From Lycocorax pyrrhopterus obiensis (taxonomy: Eukaryota > Chordata > Aves > Passeriformes > Paradisaeidae), in NCBI GenBank assembly GCA_014706295.1, contig JACSVZ010000002.1, positions 106,326,547-106,390,546 on the forward strand: a DNA stretch of 64,000 bases. Reading direction: 5' to 3'. The number at the start of each line of letters is the position of its first letter. Position 1 is the first letter of the stretch. The position numbers and the translations under genes were made by a program. Of the stretch, positions 36,501 to 51,526 are shown one piece after another. Below the pieces are notes generated by a model that ran no database searches, was not told the DNA's origin, and saw only the letters and a list, made by a program, of their open reading frames with translations.

Positions 36501-39500
36501 TACACTGTATTAAACTTCCCTAACAGTTTTTGCATTCCTCAGCCTGTCCAGGTATATATACTCTGTTGACTAATATTAGGAAGAAGTTTCAAACTTGGAA
36601 TGCATGCAGAGCAGACCTTTGTTTATGACTCCCTCGATGGAAAAAAACTTTTGTTAATTTCATACAAAAGAGATGTTGAAGCTGTTTGTCTGTACAGCGA
36701 ATAGTACTGTGGAATGTATGTTGAATGCCTGTGTTACAAGACGTTTCTAGTGTAGGTATCATTTCAGCTGTTACCTTCTGAGCAAAATAATAATTGCTGC
36801 TTAGCAGTGTCGTATTATGTCGGAGCAAGGAGCGTGCATTTGTGTAGCAGCACGCTGGCTGGTCCCACTGCCATCGACAGCAAACTCGATGCGTGTTGCT
36901 CAGCCCCTTGCTCGTGCCCTCTGCCCGGTACTTGCTGTACTGGAACACTGAGTTTTACAGCTGACCATCCAGGAAAGCCTGAATGTGCGGTCACAGTCCT
37001 GTCACAGTGGCTTAACCACGTGTTCACAAAGTCTTTCTGTTTCCACACGCAGCTAGTTCTTAGTCCAGGGTAAGCAACTAGCCTGTGACAAGCATGTAAC
37101 TTGCAAGTGCTACCTGCGACCTTGGTGCTCCTGCCCCAGTCAGCCAGATGTATCATCTCGAGCTGTAGGGGGCATAGTAAGTGCTGTGTTTCTAGTAGTA
37201 AAGGGAAAATATACGTCAGAACTGGTGCCTAGAAGGTTTTCTCAAAATTCAGTAGAGGATTAATCAGTCACTCGTGGGAAGTGGATATAAGGAAAAATAA
37301 AGAGCTCTGCAAAAACAGGGAGAGTATTTCTAGAATAATTTGCTGGTTGTGGGTGTGAAGACAATTTGTTGAAAGACAGAAAATAGAAGCCTGGCTGTTT
37401 CATAGCTAGAATGGTAGTTGTTCCAAATTAATAATACTAATGATAATAGCAATAATTCATGTCATAAATGAAAAGTGCTTGTTTGCAAGGAAAGGAATGC
37501 TGCCAGGGAGTAGAGCAACTCAGAAAGTGAACATGTCTGCTTTTGAACCGAGCCATCTTTGGATTAAGAACTGGGTGGGCAGGGGGGAGGGAGGTCTTGA
37601 GGTTTGGGGGGATTTTATTTTTATTTTGTCTTTAAGTTGGTGTTTCAGTAATCTGATAGTCTAGTGAGAAGCTGCTGAGGAAGTATTGAAAGGTGCTTGA
37701 GCAAAATGGGCTTTGCACTCAGTTAAGTTACAGGCTAATGCTTACTGATCAAACGGGGGGAATGCTTTGATTGTATCTGGGAAAACATTCTAGGTTCTCC
37801 CTGTCTTGTGAGATTGTCAATTCATTTTCAGTTACTGTAGCGAAGGCAAATGAAATTGGTGATTAGTTTTTTTACAGTGTGCTGTTTATCCATTCTTAAC
37901 ACTTCACTTGGCAGTAAATACTGAAATGGGTTTTGAAGGCGTGCTGTATATTGCATCATAAAGTATTACAGCCGCCGCAAATGCAGCGCAGGGCAAGGAA
38001 AAGTGCTTCTGACAGGTACAACGTACGAGGCATGTGGAGCTGCTGCCTGCCGTGCCTACCAGGGAAAAGCCGCTGCCGCCCAGGTGTCTGGATGGAGCCG
38101 CGCTGAGTGATCGATGGTGTCAACCACGGGAAGGCTTCTCCATTGGCAGCCTGCAGCCACGGGAAGGTTACAGAGGTGATGCCCAGCTCTGGGTGCAGGG
38201 CCAGCACAGCCTTGCCTGGAGCTGTCACCAGCCTCGGTCGCAGCTGCTGAAACGCGGAGAATCAGCAGCAGCCCGAGGGAAAAGGTTGAAGGTGATGGCA
38301 GGATGACCCGGGCTGGACTGGAATCTGCGCTGTCCGAGCGGCTGCCGTGGCTCGGTTGGGTCTGTCTGCCCCATGTCGGTCAGTCAAGGCAGTTCAGAGG
38401 GTCTCGTGTGCCTGGAGTGCGCTGCAAAACCCATTCCTGCTCGTCAAATAAATGTCATGAGTTGTTAACAAGCACGGTGTCAAGCAGGGCAAAATGTAAT
38501 TCTGTATTTTTTTAATTACTGGAATTAACAGAATATGGCACTAATTTCTACAGCTACCGCTTCTCCCCCTCCCTGAACATGAAGCTTGATTTGTGTTCTT
38601 ATTAACTTTGTCCTATAAATGACCTTGCAAGGAGAGTGGTTCTGGAGGCTAAGTGAAACAATGTCTATATTTTCTGAAGCTCCAGGCTAAGTTTTATTAA
38701 TGTAATGTCTAAGATCTTTGAAGTTGTGACTTTACCAGGAAAATCATAATCTCCAAACCTTTATTCATAATGGGTATGACTTCCAGGGGGAACAGAATAC
38801 CTGCTGTGCTAATTATTTCAATTATCAGCTACTACTAAAACACGTAATGGATTTTCTCTGCTTCCACAGGTAAAAGGCATGACATTATGGAACTTAACTC
38901 TGATGTTGTGAACTTGATCTCCCACGCTACCCAGGAGAGATTACGAGGGCTCCTAGAAAAACTGACTGTAATTGCTCGGCACAGAGTATCAACCCACAAG
39001 GTAAAGGAAATCATTAGCAAGTTTTGCACCAAAGTTTTCCTGCTTTTCAGCCTTGAAGGTAAACCTCTTCCAAGTGTGGGCACATCACAGGCAACATCTG
39101 CGTTCTCAGTATCTACCAAAGGCTGGTTTTAGCTGTTTCTAGCCCAGCAAATAACTGTTCCATTTGACTTGTTGGACAGGTGCTCATAAAGCCCAGCATA
39201 AGCCTAAATGCATGCATTTCTTCTCTTCCATAGCAGTGGTGGCTGGTACACAAAGTCTCTTACATGTAAATGTAAAGCTAACTGAATGCTTTTGATAGTG
39301 GGTTGATTTAGGGGCTTAGGTTTTCATTATGCATTTACTGTTGGTGGAACTGCAGTATTGGCTCAGTAAAAAGCCTTGGGAAACCAAATTGATTATTTTA
39401 CTTATAGAAAGTGCTTCTTGTGAAGGCAGAGGCCTTTTTCATCTTAAGATTTTTTTTTTGCCCCCATGATACCTCATATTCCCTCTCCTCCATCTTGTAT

Positions 39501-42500
39501 TAGCTTCATTCAATATAAAGTATATTGTGTCCCAGTGAGCTATGGGAAGTGATAATTTACTGGCCAAACCAGCTCTTTCTTTTTTTCTTTTGTCATTCAA
39601 TAACAAGATACTAATCCTTACTTCATTCATTGTGAAGCTGTTTTAGGAAAAAGAAAAGAAGTTAAAAGCAAATGTATCTGTAAACTCTTAGGTTCCTGTT
39701 TTTTCAGGTTTGAGTTTTTTTACAAAAACTCGATACTTAATGAAATTTAACAGGAGCAACCAACTGATGGAATAGGAATTATTTTTGTACTGAACACTTT
39801 TTACAGACTTTTCAGTACTGGAGCAGCAACAGTAAAGAGGAGCAGCTATTTGGAAACTTCTAAGTATTTACAGTGTTGTCTGGAGCAGTTGGAGTATTCT
39901 GTTCCTTGCCAGAAGAAGATGTAATAGAAAAGAAAATCAATACAGGAAAAGTACAGTTTTTTATGAAAAGACTTTAGAAAACTGCACGTGCTGTATGTTG
40001 TTTCTCTAAAGTTGGAGGTACAATTGAGCTTGTGAGCAAAAGTGAGGAGGAAGCTGAAGTCCTGAGTAACCAGTAGGACTTAGTGTCTTGCAGACATCGA
40101 GAACAGAAGGAAATGTTTTTGGACAGTAGGCTGGATAGGGCTGGTTTCTTTCTCATTGAACTAAAGCAATGGAAAAACAGATAGGTTTTTGTCTGATTGA
40201 ATTGCCAGAAGCAATGATAAGATTATAAGATTGCAATAAGCTGGCTTTCTTTTCCTCTTTTCTCAAAAGCAAAACAAACAAAAAAAGCACAAGTAACTGG
40301 CACAGTAATCTTAGAGGCACAGATACCCTCTTTTGTTAGGAAGATGGTATTACGCGACAGAGGAGTGTCCTACAGGATTACCTTTGTGAGTAACGTTATT
40401 GTGAGAGATGCTGACAGGCTTTTAGAAATCTTAAGTTCAAGAAGAGAACACTGCAGGGTGTTGGAGTCCCGTTATGTGTTAATATAGGTATTTCTGCAGC
40501 CCTGTATTCCACCACCCCCAGTGCTTACCCCCTGTTCCCTTTTCCCTCATGGCTATTGACTGGTACCCCTGCACCATGTGGGCTGCTTGTATGTCGGATA
40601 AATTCCCAGAGCCTTTCCAGGAGGGTCGGGTGGTTGCTCCATAAGGCTTTGTATTGACCTATCTTCATTACAAAAAGACAGTAATAGGGATAGATGTGGT
40701 GAAACCATGGTAGCTATTGTTAGGGTAGGAGTTGGTGTAGAAAGGCCAGTAATTCATGGGATCATACTCAGGAAACTCTTCTTCCTAGTTTGCTCAGCTC
40801 ATGCCTAGAAGCTTTCATCTGATAGACCTCCCTGCAGAGAGAGTGAATTGGCAGGGTAAAAGCTTCGTGCCATGCCATCATGTAGGCTTGTCAACTTTTG
40901 TCCTTGTTTTGCTAAATTTAAGAAAAAAAAATATAATTGGAAGTCACTAACTTAATAGGGATAAAGCTGTGATGGTGGTCTCTTTATGTGAAGTAGGAAT
41001 AGCCTTTCAGATGGTTGTGAGCTGCTCTCTGTGATGCAGCTCTTGTTGCAGTGCTCGCATAGAGCCTTTGTAAGACCATAAAGGGAAGGGGTTTTTATGT
41101 GGGTTCATCCCAGCTTGAAACAGCTGCCATGCTCCTGTGGTTGGAGCCCCTGAGCTCATGGCTCCGAGAGGCGTGGTATGGTGCTGAGCAAAAACAACAC
41201 TCCATGAAAACGTTTCCCCCTCATGCAGTAGCACTGAAACGCCACAACACTAAACTGCATTATCTGTAGGGCTGATAATGCTTCATCATGGCAGCACCGG
41301 CTACGAGTCATGAACAGGGTACAGTGTAATGTTTTCTGTCTCAGCAATTCCCTGCTGAATGACCACAGAGAAGTTTATTGAGTACGACAAAATATAACTG
41401 CAAGTGTTCCTCTTTTAAAAACTCCTGAAATAAGCTGTCTTAAAACAGGTGATGAGCTGAAATACTGTTATGGATGCACCTATTTCTTGTCCCATATAAG
41501 CTCATGGTAGTGCACTGGGGAGCTTCTGGTTGAGAGACTTACATTGCTGGTTGGTGTAGGGTCATGGATTTGTCTCAAATTGTGTAAATATCTGGGTATT
41601 CCAAAGTGAAGCAGTTCTGAACTTTGGAAAAAATAATCTTCTGGTACTACAGCTTTCTCCTTTGTCCTTTTAAAAGGATTGTGGCATGGTGGTGAATTAT
41701 TATAAAGTGCTGCTTCAAAACAAGCTGTACTGATGTACTGAGAGTGACTCAAGAATAGTATATGCTTTGTGGGGAGCAGTTTAAAAAAGCTTGAGCAGTG
41801 ACAGAAGAGGGGGGGGAAAAGGTTTGTTGGACTTTTTTGCAGAGCCACAGACGCTGCTTGGGAAAGTCTCTGGTTGCAGCATATGGTGTGTTTTGAGCCA
41901 CAGTTGGTAATATGAGATGATGAGGTGGCTGACTGAAAAGCACCAAACATAATACCAGAAAAGGGATTGATTTAATGCTCTGACTCAGTTGTGAAAATTC
42001 AGAGACAACAGTGCCCCACAAGAAAGCTTCTGCTTTCCTTCCATCTTTTCATAGCGCACAACTGGGTGTGGGAAGAAGAGTCTGAGTTATAGTATCCTTG
42101 AAAACTAAGAATTGAGCAACAGAAGACACTGATAGTCCATATACTTAACATAGAACCTTGCCTAAAATACAGCTGTAAAATATCCTGTGCTTACTTCAGA
42201 ATAGTTGTGTGTCAGAGTTGTTTCATTGCAGTGTGAGATTGGGGTAGGGTAGAACGAAGAGTTGCTGAAAGTACATAGTGTGTTTGGCTGATAAAAGCCC
42301 CAGGATAAATTTCTCAGGAAAAAAAAAAGAGTCCATAAAGTAGCAGAGGAAGAAGACAACTGTAGGACGTGCACTAAAATGTGGTACAAACAGGTGGCAC
42401 AGACATGCCTCATCTAGAATGGGCTCCTTGTCTTGTGTTGCCTAAATGCCCTCTGGCCAATGCATGGCTCAAGAAGCTTGTCTTTGGAAGAGCAGAGTAG

Positions 42501-45500
42501 TAAAACCAAGCTTTTCATTGCCAGTTGACCATGTTTTGCATCTTTCCTTTCTCTGCCTTTCTGCTAAAGTAAATGTCAACTCAGGCTTTCCAGTGGGGGC
42601 AAAAATAGAATGTAAAATAAACTACTGATTGCTGTTCTTTAGACCAAAAGGACCTCAGTCCTGTTTCAATGCTTGCGTGTTCAGCGATTGTTGGAACTGG
42701 TCATTAGTATTCACTGGCCCAGCTTTGTACAGGTGGCTGGACCAGATTACTTCCCCAGGTTACCTTTCAACTATTCTGTGACTTGAAAGCATTCACTGAG
42801 GCAAAAATACGTGTTCTTAAAGCTGTAATAAACTGCGTATAATATATTTCACCTTCTTCACCCCTAAGATTCATTATAACTGGTTCTAAACCACCCCTCC
42901 AATACATAAAACTTGTTTTTGGAGATACCAGGTGACGCTTATTTCAACTTCTGCATTAAATGGCTGGAACTAGAACACAAAACACTACAAACTTAAAATG
43001 TCAAATTCTACCTTTTTTTCTCTTCAAAGGAGAAAAGATATTATGCCCTGCTGCTTTACAATTCCTTTTTTTTTTTTTTTCCTAACGTGTTTACTGGATA
43101 TGAGGTTGCTGGTTTAAAACAAAATTTCAGTCTTTAACTTAAGGTTAGGGAAGACTTCTGTTGTTATAGTCAGTATAGACTGGATGTTGTTAATGTCATT
43201 TGTTCAATATCCTCTTACTAGTCACAGACACCTGGAAACACGCTTCAGTGGAGAGGAGATGACTAAATGACTACCTACCACCTCAAGTCTTTCTAAAACA
43301 GCCTACACTTTTCAGCTTAGAAAAACAGTGTTGTTCTTTTCAGATTGCTCCCATTAGGTTTATTAGCTCTAGTGGTAGATATAAAAGCCTGGTTGTCTAT
43401 AACAAACTTTTTTTTCTCCAGGGGAGTGATAAGTACATCGTATGTAGTGACACCAGAGCACAACTGAGATTTCTGGAAAAGCTTGATCACCTAGAAAAGC
43501 AGAGAAAAGATGAAGAGGAACGTGAAATGTTGCTTCGAGCAGCCAAGGTAAGACTCTGGCTTTCCAAGGAAGTAGTCATGTCCTCTAGATTGGTGAACAT
43601 CTTCAGGTTTCTCCTACTTGTGCTTTAAATATAGTAACCATTAACCCTGTCATGAAAATCTATGATGTTTAGGACAATTGAGGCTATACAAAAAAGGATT
43701 TAACCTATTTACATTAAAAAAAAAGAACAAGAGTTCTTTGAAATGTGTGGTGGGGTGAACTCCTCTTTTGAGATTATTCTTATTGGTCAAAATGAAGTGA
43801 AAAGCTACAGATGTCCTTCCTGGGTCTCTTTTTGCCTCTGAAACAGAAGCCTGGTGAAACCCATCACCCTTGCAGGTGTATCTGTTTTCTGTAGTCAAGT
43901 TCAGAAGGCTAGCCTTGGAGTTGGTACCACAGCATCCATGAACCCCTGATGGAACTGTTGCTAGTACAGAATAAGTTTCTTCTCTCTTCCCTCCCCTCAA
44001 GAAGAGGAGAAAAAAACCCAAAAAACACAACAGTAGATGTTGCTTCATCAGCTGATACTTGACCATCTTCTGTTTATTTTTTTCTTTAGATTTTGTTTCA
44101 AGCCAAATTCTGGAGCCGCTTGGGTGGAAGCCTAATCTAGAGTTGAAAGAACTGTGTTGTGCTTGCATGAATACAACTCCCTTTCTTTCCTATACTTCCT
44201 GTCCTTTTTAAGTGTCTGCTGCTGACATGAACAACATCATGCCTAGACTGGACCTGACTGACAGTGTTAGCATCATTTTCAGCTTAATCTTGCCTCAGGC
44301 TAGAGCAGAGGCAGCCGGCCCAGATGAGGAGGGGTGTGCACGTATGTGCGTGGAGGGGGATGGAAGCCAGTCTGGATTGAGGCATTCACCCCTGGAGCTA
44401 AATCTTTCAATCACCAGAGAAAACTGTCATTTATTAAATATTTAACGGCTAGGATGGTGTTTGGACGCCAGTAATTCAATCTTTTTCCTCTTCCTTTGGT
44501 AGAGCCGTTTCAATAAAGAAGATCCAGAGCAACTGCGGTTAAAGCAGAAAGCGAAAGAGGTAGGACCTTCCAGTTACCATGCTTGCCTTTGTGTGCTGAG
44601 AGAAGGTTGGCAGCCCTGTCCTGGCAATTAGGTCAGGGTTTATTTTGCTGCTGCATACCATTTGCAGAGGCCTTGGGGAAGGACAGGAACTGCCACAGGC
44701 AAGGGCAGTGCTTCAAATGAGGTCAATGAATTATGAGCTCTCTTTTTTTAACATTTTATTTTTGCAGTTTCAGTCCTGTCTAGAAACAGCCCTTTGTAAA
44801 CTGCAGCAGTACACTTGGTAGGAATATAATGTGGGATTAGAAAAAAAAAAAGAAACTTTGAGATTTAGCATCTGGGACTGTACAATAGGCTACATTTTTC
44901 CAGGGTAATTGTTCGTTTTGTAAATCTGATACTGCTTATAATTCTTTGGCTGGGAGGCGGTACTGGGATTTAGTTTTAAATGGAAAATGCCTCTGGCTTT
45001 TAATTTTCTGGGCCCAGCAGTTTTCTGTTCTGGAATGGAGCCCTTGTTTCACACAGTTCATGTTTAGCTGCAGGGGTTTTAGTTTATAGCTTAGACTGGT
45101 TAAGCTTTTACTCCCAGAGGCCTCTGCATAGCAACTGTAGAAATCAACAAATAAGTTCATTTATGTCTGCAGCCTCCTCTCAGTAGCTGACTTTTTACAT
45201 TTCCCAATATCCATTTCCTGACTTTTCTAGCCTGAGAGAAAAAAGCTCCACTAATTGGAGCTTATTTTAATTGAGCCTTAATATTGGATCTCACTGGAGT
45301 TGCCCCCAGAGCTACTGGGAACAGAATGAAATGAAAGTACCTAAGGTTGAAGATGTGTGTGTGTGTGTATGTGTGTGTGAAATTTTTCACTTGACCTACA
45401 GATTCTTTTCCCTGCTGAATAAATCATCAAGCCTGTTCACATTTCTGATTAAGGATCTGACAGCAGACGATAATAAAGACAATTGAGGTGTGAGACGTGT

Positions 45501-48500
45501 GATACAGAGCTGAAGAAATTGGTTTCTATAGTTACTTGACTGATTTCATGCAATTTTTAAGGATCTTTGTGCTAAATGAGAGTGATTTTGTGAGCAACCT
45601 TTTTCCTTAACTGTGCCTCTTGAACTATGAAATTTGTTGTTGCTTAACATTGCTGCACTTGGCTCCTAGGTGCCAGCAGCAGCAGCAGCAGGTTATTTAT
45701 GAATGCTTTAAAGGCCCTTATTGTTTGGATTAATGTAGGGGCCCAGGCAAAACAAATGGAAATCCAGTAAAATACCATTCAAATCAATGCTCTGGATCTG
45801 CACCATAGTAGAGGAAATTTGTAAAATGAGAGAGAAGAAACTTGCTTTACTATCTGTCTTTTAATTCTTTGTTTCTGCTTACAACTCTTTCTTCATTCCT
45901 ACAATTTGTGAGTACAAAGTTGCCCTAAAGCCCTTCCCAGTTTGCCTGTAGTGCCACCAGGATCAACGATCAGTGGGTGATGCTAATCTGTCTTGTTTTG
46001 TAGGTGACTTTACGTCTGCATCATCTGATCATTTCTAAATGTACCTTCTTTTAATAAAGACTGCAAAGTAGTTCGTTTATGCAGCTTCTTTTCTCTTGCT
46101 TTCTGAACAATAATGTGTAAGATCATGAAAAATATTCTGTGGTTTGCATATTTAGAACACAAAGAAGGTTAGGTTAGATTCGCTGATATTGTTCATGAGA
46201 TATCTTACAAAAAGTGGCATAGTAGTGTACAAAAAAAGAATTCAACAGAGCAGAGAAGGCATCTAAGTTTAGTGCTTAGATGTAATATGTCTTGAGTTCC
46301 CCTCCCTCAGTGCATCTCACCTTGTGCCACACTAACAATCTGCATCACTCTTTGTCCTGCACGTTTCTTCATGCTGTGCTGCTCCCAGAGGGACAGTCTC
46401 CAACTGCTCCACCAAAAGGAGAGGAGGCAGATGTGCCTCTTGGGGCAGCACATATCTTTGTATTGGTATTCACTTGCCCTCTATCCTGCTGCTTTGTTCT
46501 CTAGAGAATAAGGCAGCCAGAAGCTTCTCCAAGCTTCATGTGGAGAATGAGGACACCCACCTTCTGTGCCAGTGGTGCTTTTTCATCTGAGACCATCAAT
46601 AGACTGAGTGGAAATGAGAGCAAATGCAGCTGGAAAAATTTAGCACTTTATTAACAGTTTGGAGAAAAAATGGTCAACACACATTTGCACTGAAAAAATG
46701 CAAGCATGAATAGGACTGGAGTAAGAGCAAAATAAAAATCAACAAATATCCCAAGACTAGAACTGGTAACCCAGAAGCATGGTGTACACTGGGATGAAGG
46801 CTTGAAATGGCTTGTCTATGTGTCTTATCATGATGTGGTTCTAGTCTGCTCCTAAGGAACCAAACTTGGAAACTTTGAAACCTCTGTCAGCTGGAATCAG
46901 ATCCTTTCCAGGTCACTCCAGTCGAGTATCTGCTGGAAAGCCTGATCTGATTGTCTGCTTATAGTTCTTTAAGAATGAATATGGACCTGCCCTCCTCTAA
47001 GCTGTCTTTTCTATGTTGATGGTGGCCCCCTGGGAGAAGGGAGAGGGTGTGGGGTAATGGCACTGTAGGATGTTCTAAAGCAAAGTTTCCCAAAATGCAG
47101 GGTGTACATCCTGACAATGAATACTTATAAATCCAGGATGTGCTGTCATCCAGTAGCTGGAAGCAACATTTTAACATTGCTGGAAGTACATCCAGAGACT
47201 CTGCAGTGGATTCTTTTATCCAAAAGGCTATACATAATTGCTGTGACCTTTTCATCCCTTTTTGCATGACCTATTGCCTCAAACTTCCCCTATGCTAAGT
47301 CATTTACTTTCCTATATTCTTAGCCTGTGTAGCTTGCCATGAATTAAGTCTGTATTTACTTGCCTCTTTCACCTGTTTCAGCAGATTTTAATGCCCATGG
47401 AAAGTGCACATTCCTTCTGAGACAGCTGCAAGGCTTGCCCCAAGCTGCTGCTTTGTGCACTCAAGAATTTTGTTCTTGCTCTCCTCATGGACCAGCTCTT
47501 TGTGCAGTGGCGTTCCTGCAGTCTGGGTAAATTACCCCTGTTTTTCATTCTGCCTTATCTGCCTCTTCAAACTGAGAGGATACAGTCCTCTCATTGTCCC
47601 TGATGTTTGCACTATTAAACCATAACTTTTTTTGGGTGGTTTCTGCTATTTCCTGTTCTCCTTGCTACAGTGCTTCCAGTTACAAAGAAAAGCTTCAGTC
47701 AATGTGATTCTTGTTGCTGTATCTGTGGCTTCATCCCCTTTTCTGAAATGGGCTTTCCTAAACTGAGTAGGTGTAGGATACTGTCAAACGTGCAAGCCAG
47801 CCATATGAACAGTGCATCTCAGAAGACCTGTAAAAATGTCAGTATTAAACAGTGTGTACTATAATTCTAAATATAAGCTCTGATCCCTTAGAATCATTTA
47901 GGTTGGAAAAGACCTCTAAGATCATCAAATCCAACTGTTAACCCAGCACTGCCAAGTCTTGGACCATCACTAAACCTTGTCCCTAAGTGCCACTTCTAAA
48001 CATTTTTTAAATACCTCCAAGGATAGTGACTCAGCTACTTCCTAGGGCAGCCTGTTCAAATGCTTGACAAACCTTTTTTCCTAATTTCTTTGTACTTCAG
48101 TCCATCCTCTTCGAAAGTGAGTGTGCTTTTGTAGTATGGCTTCAGGAAGCTTAAGGCTGAGCCTGGGCAAACCTTTCAGAATGTATCTGGGCAAGATTGC
48201 TGCTTGGGGTTGAGCAGGTGAACAGGTATTTTACTGAGAGCATCTTTGCTTATTTCCACAGTAGCCACCTTTATCCCTGCTCTTACCTTGTGTCACCTTG
48301 TAGCATCTGTCAGTGGATCAAGGGGAGCAGCTGCATCTTGAGCTAGGGGAAGGAGTGTGTGGAGCAAGCACCTGATGGGCAGCAGATCTGCCTGCCCCAC
48401 TCCTTGCTCTCTGAGCAGCTCTGTTCACTTGTGACTGCACAGATCTTCCCACTCCCTTGTTCCAGCCTGCTTGACGCACTCGTGTGTTTTTTTGACACCG

Positions 48501-51487
48501 ATACAAGACGGCGGTAGGTGAGATGCTGAGAAAATTCAATACCTTTATTATCAACTGACTGGGAGGAAAATAGCAAACCCTGTGGTTTTTGTAGAGACAA
48601 AACATCCCCTATCGAAAACATCAAACAAAGAGCCAGCATGGTTCCCATGCGTTCTGGGTTTTACATAGTAATGACTGAATTTTAGTTGTTCTGTAGTATC
48701 TTTTCAACAGTTATCCTCTTCTTTCCCTGTTTCATAAACCTTCTAACTCCCTTATTTCCTCTCACATTCTCAGGTAACAAGTTATTGTAACTTGATTCTT
48801 CACTGCTTGCCCTACCGCCTCCAACTCACATTTTCAAGCTGTTTGTTTTCTTTTTCCTCTTATGCTGCTTCTCTATGTAGTCTTCTGGACCCAGTAGTTC
48901 AAATTATTTAAGACCACTCTTGTGGCAGGGCAGAAGTTAGTCAGAATCTCTCAAAAAAGCAAGCACAGGATGCTGCAAGCAAAACAAGACCTCATTGTGA
49001 TCAGTTGGCTTTTTTTATGAACCTTCAGTGACATCCTAAGAGCTTCTGCTTAATTACCTGATTTATATTGTCTTTATTGTTCTGCAGTGTTTCTTACCTG
49101 CTTCTGCATGTTTTGAAAAACAAAAAAACCCCCATGATTATCAGAGACATAGATTTTGTTAGCTGCAATGTAGCCTTGCAGATTAAAAAGGGCTATCATC
49201 AGAGATTTGGTGTGTTACAAGTCTTGCAGAGAGTCAGGAATGGAAATTCCACAAAGTGTTATATTATTGGGTGAGCTAAAAAGCGAACCAAATGCCTCTT
49301 TGTGACACTCATATTGGTGTTCTGAAGGAATGGAAGAAAAGAGCAGCTGAGGCACTGCATCGAATACCCTAAAACCATCTGGCTGAAAGATGATCACAAC
49401 TATCTTTAGTGAAAAACAGCACCCCCCACAAAACTCCATTAACCGTATTCTTGCATTTGCAGATAGCCTTTTCTCAGTTTGTCTGAGAGACAGAGAATGG
49501 ACATATAAGCAGCTGTAAGTATGGCCTTAGATTAGGAACTTGCTAACAGAGGAAATTTTAGGGCTGAAAGTACAGAAAGAAAATGATAATGAAGATCTGG
49601 AGAGTTCTCTGCCAAGAAGTGTTGGGTGGACTGCATGATGAGATAGAGAAACCTGCCTGCTGATGGTCATTGAACAGTCTTCTCCTACGTGATAGCATCC
49701 GAAACAAAACCTTATTGTGGATAAGGACAACAAAATTATTAAGGTTATTGTGGATAAGGATAACAAAATATTACTGTGGAATACATTGCCTTGGGGTATG
49801 GTGCTGTAGCCTATTTCTTGTCCTTGCAGAAAAATTAGCCTAGGCAGTGTCTGAAAGCACATGGAGAACTTGATGCTTGATGCCAGACACCCAAGAACAG
49901 CCCTGGGCCTCCAAGTAAGGCAAGATGACGGGACTGCACAGGGGAATGCATGCTCCAAGTGTCCTAGAAAACACAGAAATGTATCAATAATGGTTAAGCA
50001 AACAAAAAAAAAAACTGGTAAAAGGCAATGCACTCTCCAACACATAGGAAATTCTTAGCAAGAATGGGCAAAATAAGGAGTCAGGAAGTCACTGTACCCT
50101 GGATTTTTTCCTTGTGTGGAGTTAATTATATATTAGGAAATGCCAAATATCAACTGAAGGATTTTTTTCCCCTCCTCCTATGGGTAGATTACTTCGTGGC
50201 TATCCTGGAAAAATGTTCTGTTGTTCTCCAAAACATTTTATTGCACCCTTTTAGACAGATAAAGCACCTGGTCTTGGGGGGGACAGCCCCTGCAGGGCCT
50301 GTTCTGCCACTGAAGCAGGTCTGTGGAATATTAACCTGAAAGAAATCTACAGTATTACACACAGCTCCATTATAAGGCAGGACTGCCTTTCCAACCAGTG
50401 CATGCTATTCCGCCTTTTTGCTGTTAAATCTAAATTACAACAGAGGGAAAAGTCAGTGGAAACTAATTGTATGGCTAATTAAAACAGTTTGAAAGGAAGC
50501 AATTGCAAGAAGAGAAATTGCATTATAGGCAAGAGGAGACTATGGTAAATGTTTAAATATGCAGCCTCCAAGTGTCAGTTTTCCTCAGAGAATGTCCCCC
50601 ATATGAGAAGTCTGCTATTCAGCTGCATTCAACCTGTAGGGCAGAAAATTTTGTATAGGAAAGGTAGAGGCTGGAGGCAGTAATGCTCATTGAGCTTTAT
50701 GACAACCAGTGTGAGAGGCTTGGGATTGAAAGCAGATTCTTAAGGTTTATTTTTCATTTTCTTCTCAAGTTCCTTAAAATGCTTAAAGGGAGTGTGAAAA
50801 AAATTGCAGTTCTTTCTTCCAAAGACAATGAAGGGAGAAGTGACTGAGAGCAGTAGACAACTTTCAAAGCACTAAACAGAGGACACAATGAAACCCAGTG
50901 AAACCTTGCTTGAAAAAGCTGGTCAGAAAAAGAGAATGGATGGAAAAAAGAGAAAAATCATTTCAGTGGGATAAGTGGCCCCACTAAAAAGGTACCTCAG
51001 TATTTAGTTCTTTAAAAATACACAGTAAAGGGCAATAAAAGGCTCAGATAGGTCTTGAGGTTTCTTTTTCACGGATGCGAGCTAGAAAAAGGTAGACATT
51101 GAAATTTGGTCACAGTTTCTTTGACTTACTTTGAATTTTACTATTCGTTAATTTATTGTTTAGTTTCTTTATTGTGGAAGCTGATAGAATTGGGAGCTTC
51201 TGCCTCTTTCGTATGCCTATATTCCTTTCTTTTTTTTTTTTCCCCCGCAAGTCTTATACAAATTCTTGTTCATCTACTTTAGTGCTTTTATTACTCCTGA
51301 TGTACTTATTGCTGGATAGCACACATAACCCTTAGGCATACATTAAGTTGTCTTCAGCCTTCCCTGGTTTCCTTTCCTGCCAGTTCTTCTGTTAGTTTAA
51401 ATATTTATTTAATCTGTCCTGTACTCTTATCTGCCTATAATGTCATATGTGGAGACGTCCTCACTTCTTACTTAATATTAAACTCAG

Positions 51488-51526
<39 letters not shown>

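Larger units (their letters stand above)
39001..43421 (+). other. TAF4B: TAF4B intron J/K
   Basis: 4421 bp. It contains a short CR1 3' relic at about 42731-42783 and a 15-base T run at 43066-43080. Nothing else recognised. Confidence 0.88.

Noticed and set aside
43650..44168. 172-codon open frame on the - strand
   Set aside because: Intronic, no domain or signal, not similar to any protein I know; composition like translated intron.
49527..50045. 172-codon open frame on the - strand
   Set aside because: Hydrophobic, but stretches across a tandem repeat and AT-rich intron sequence, with no recognisable family.
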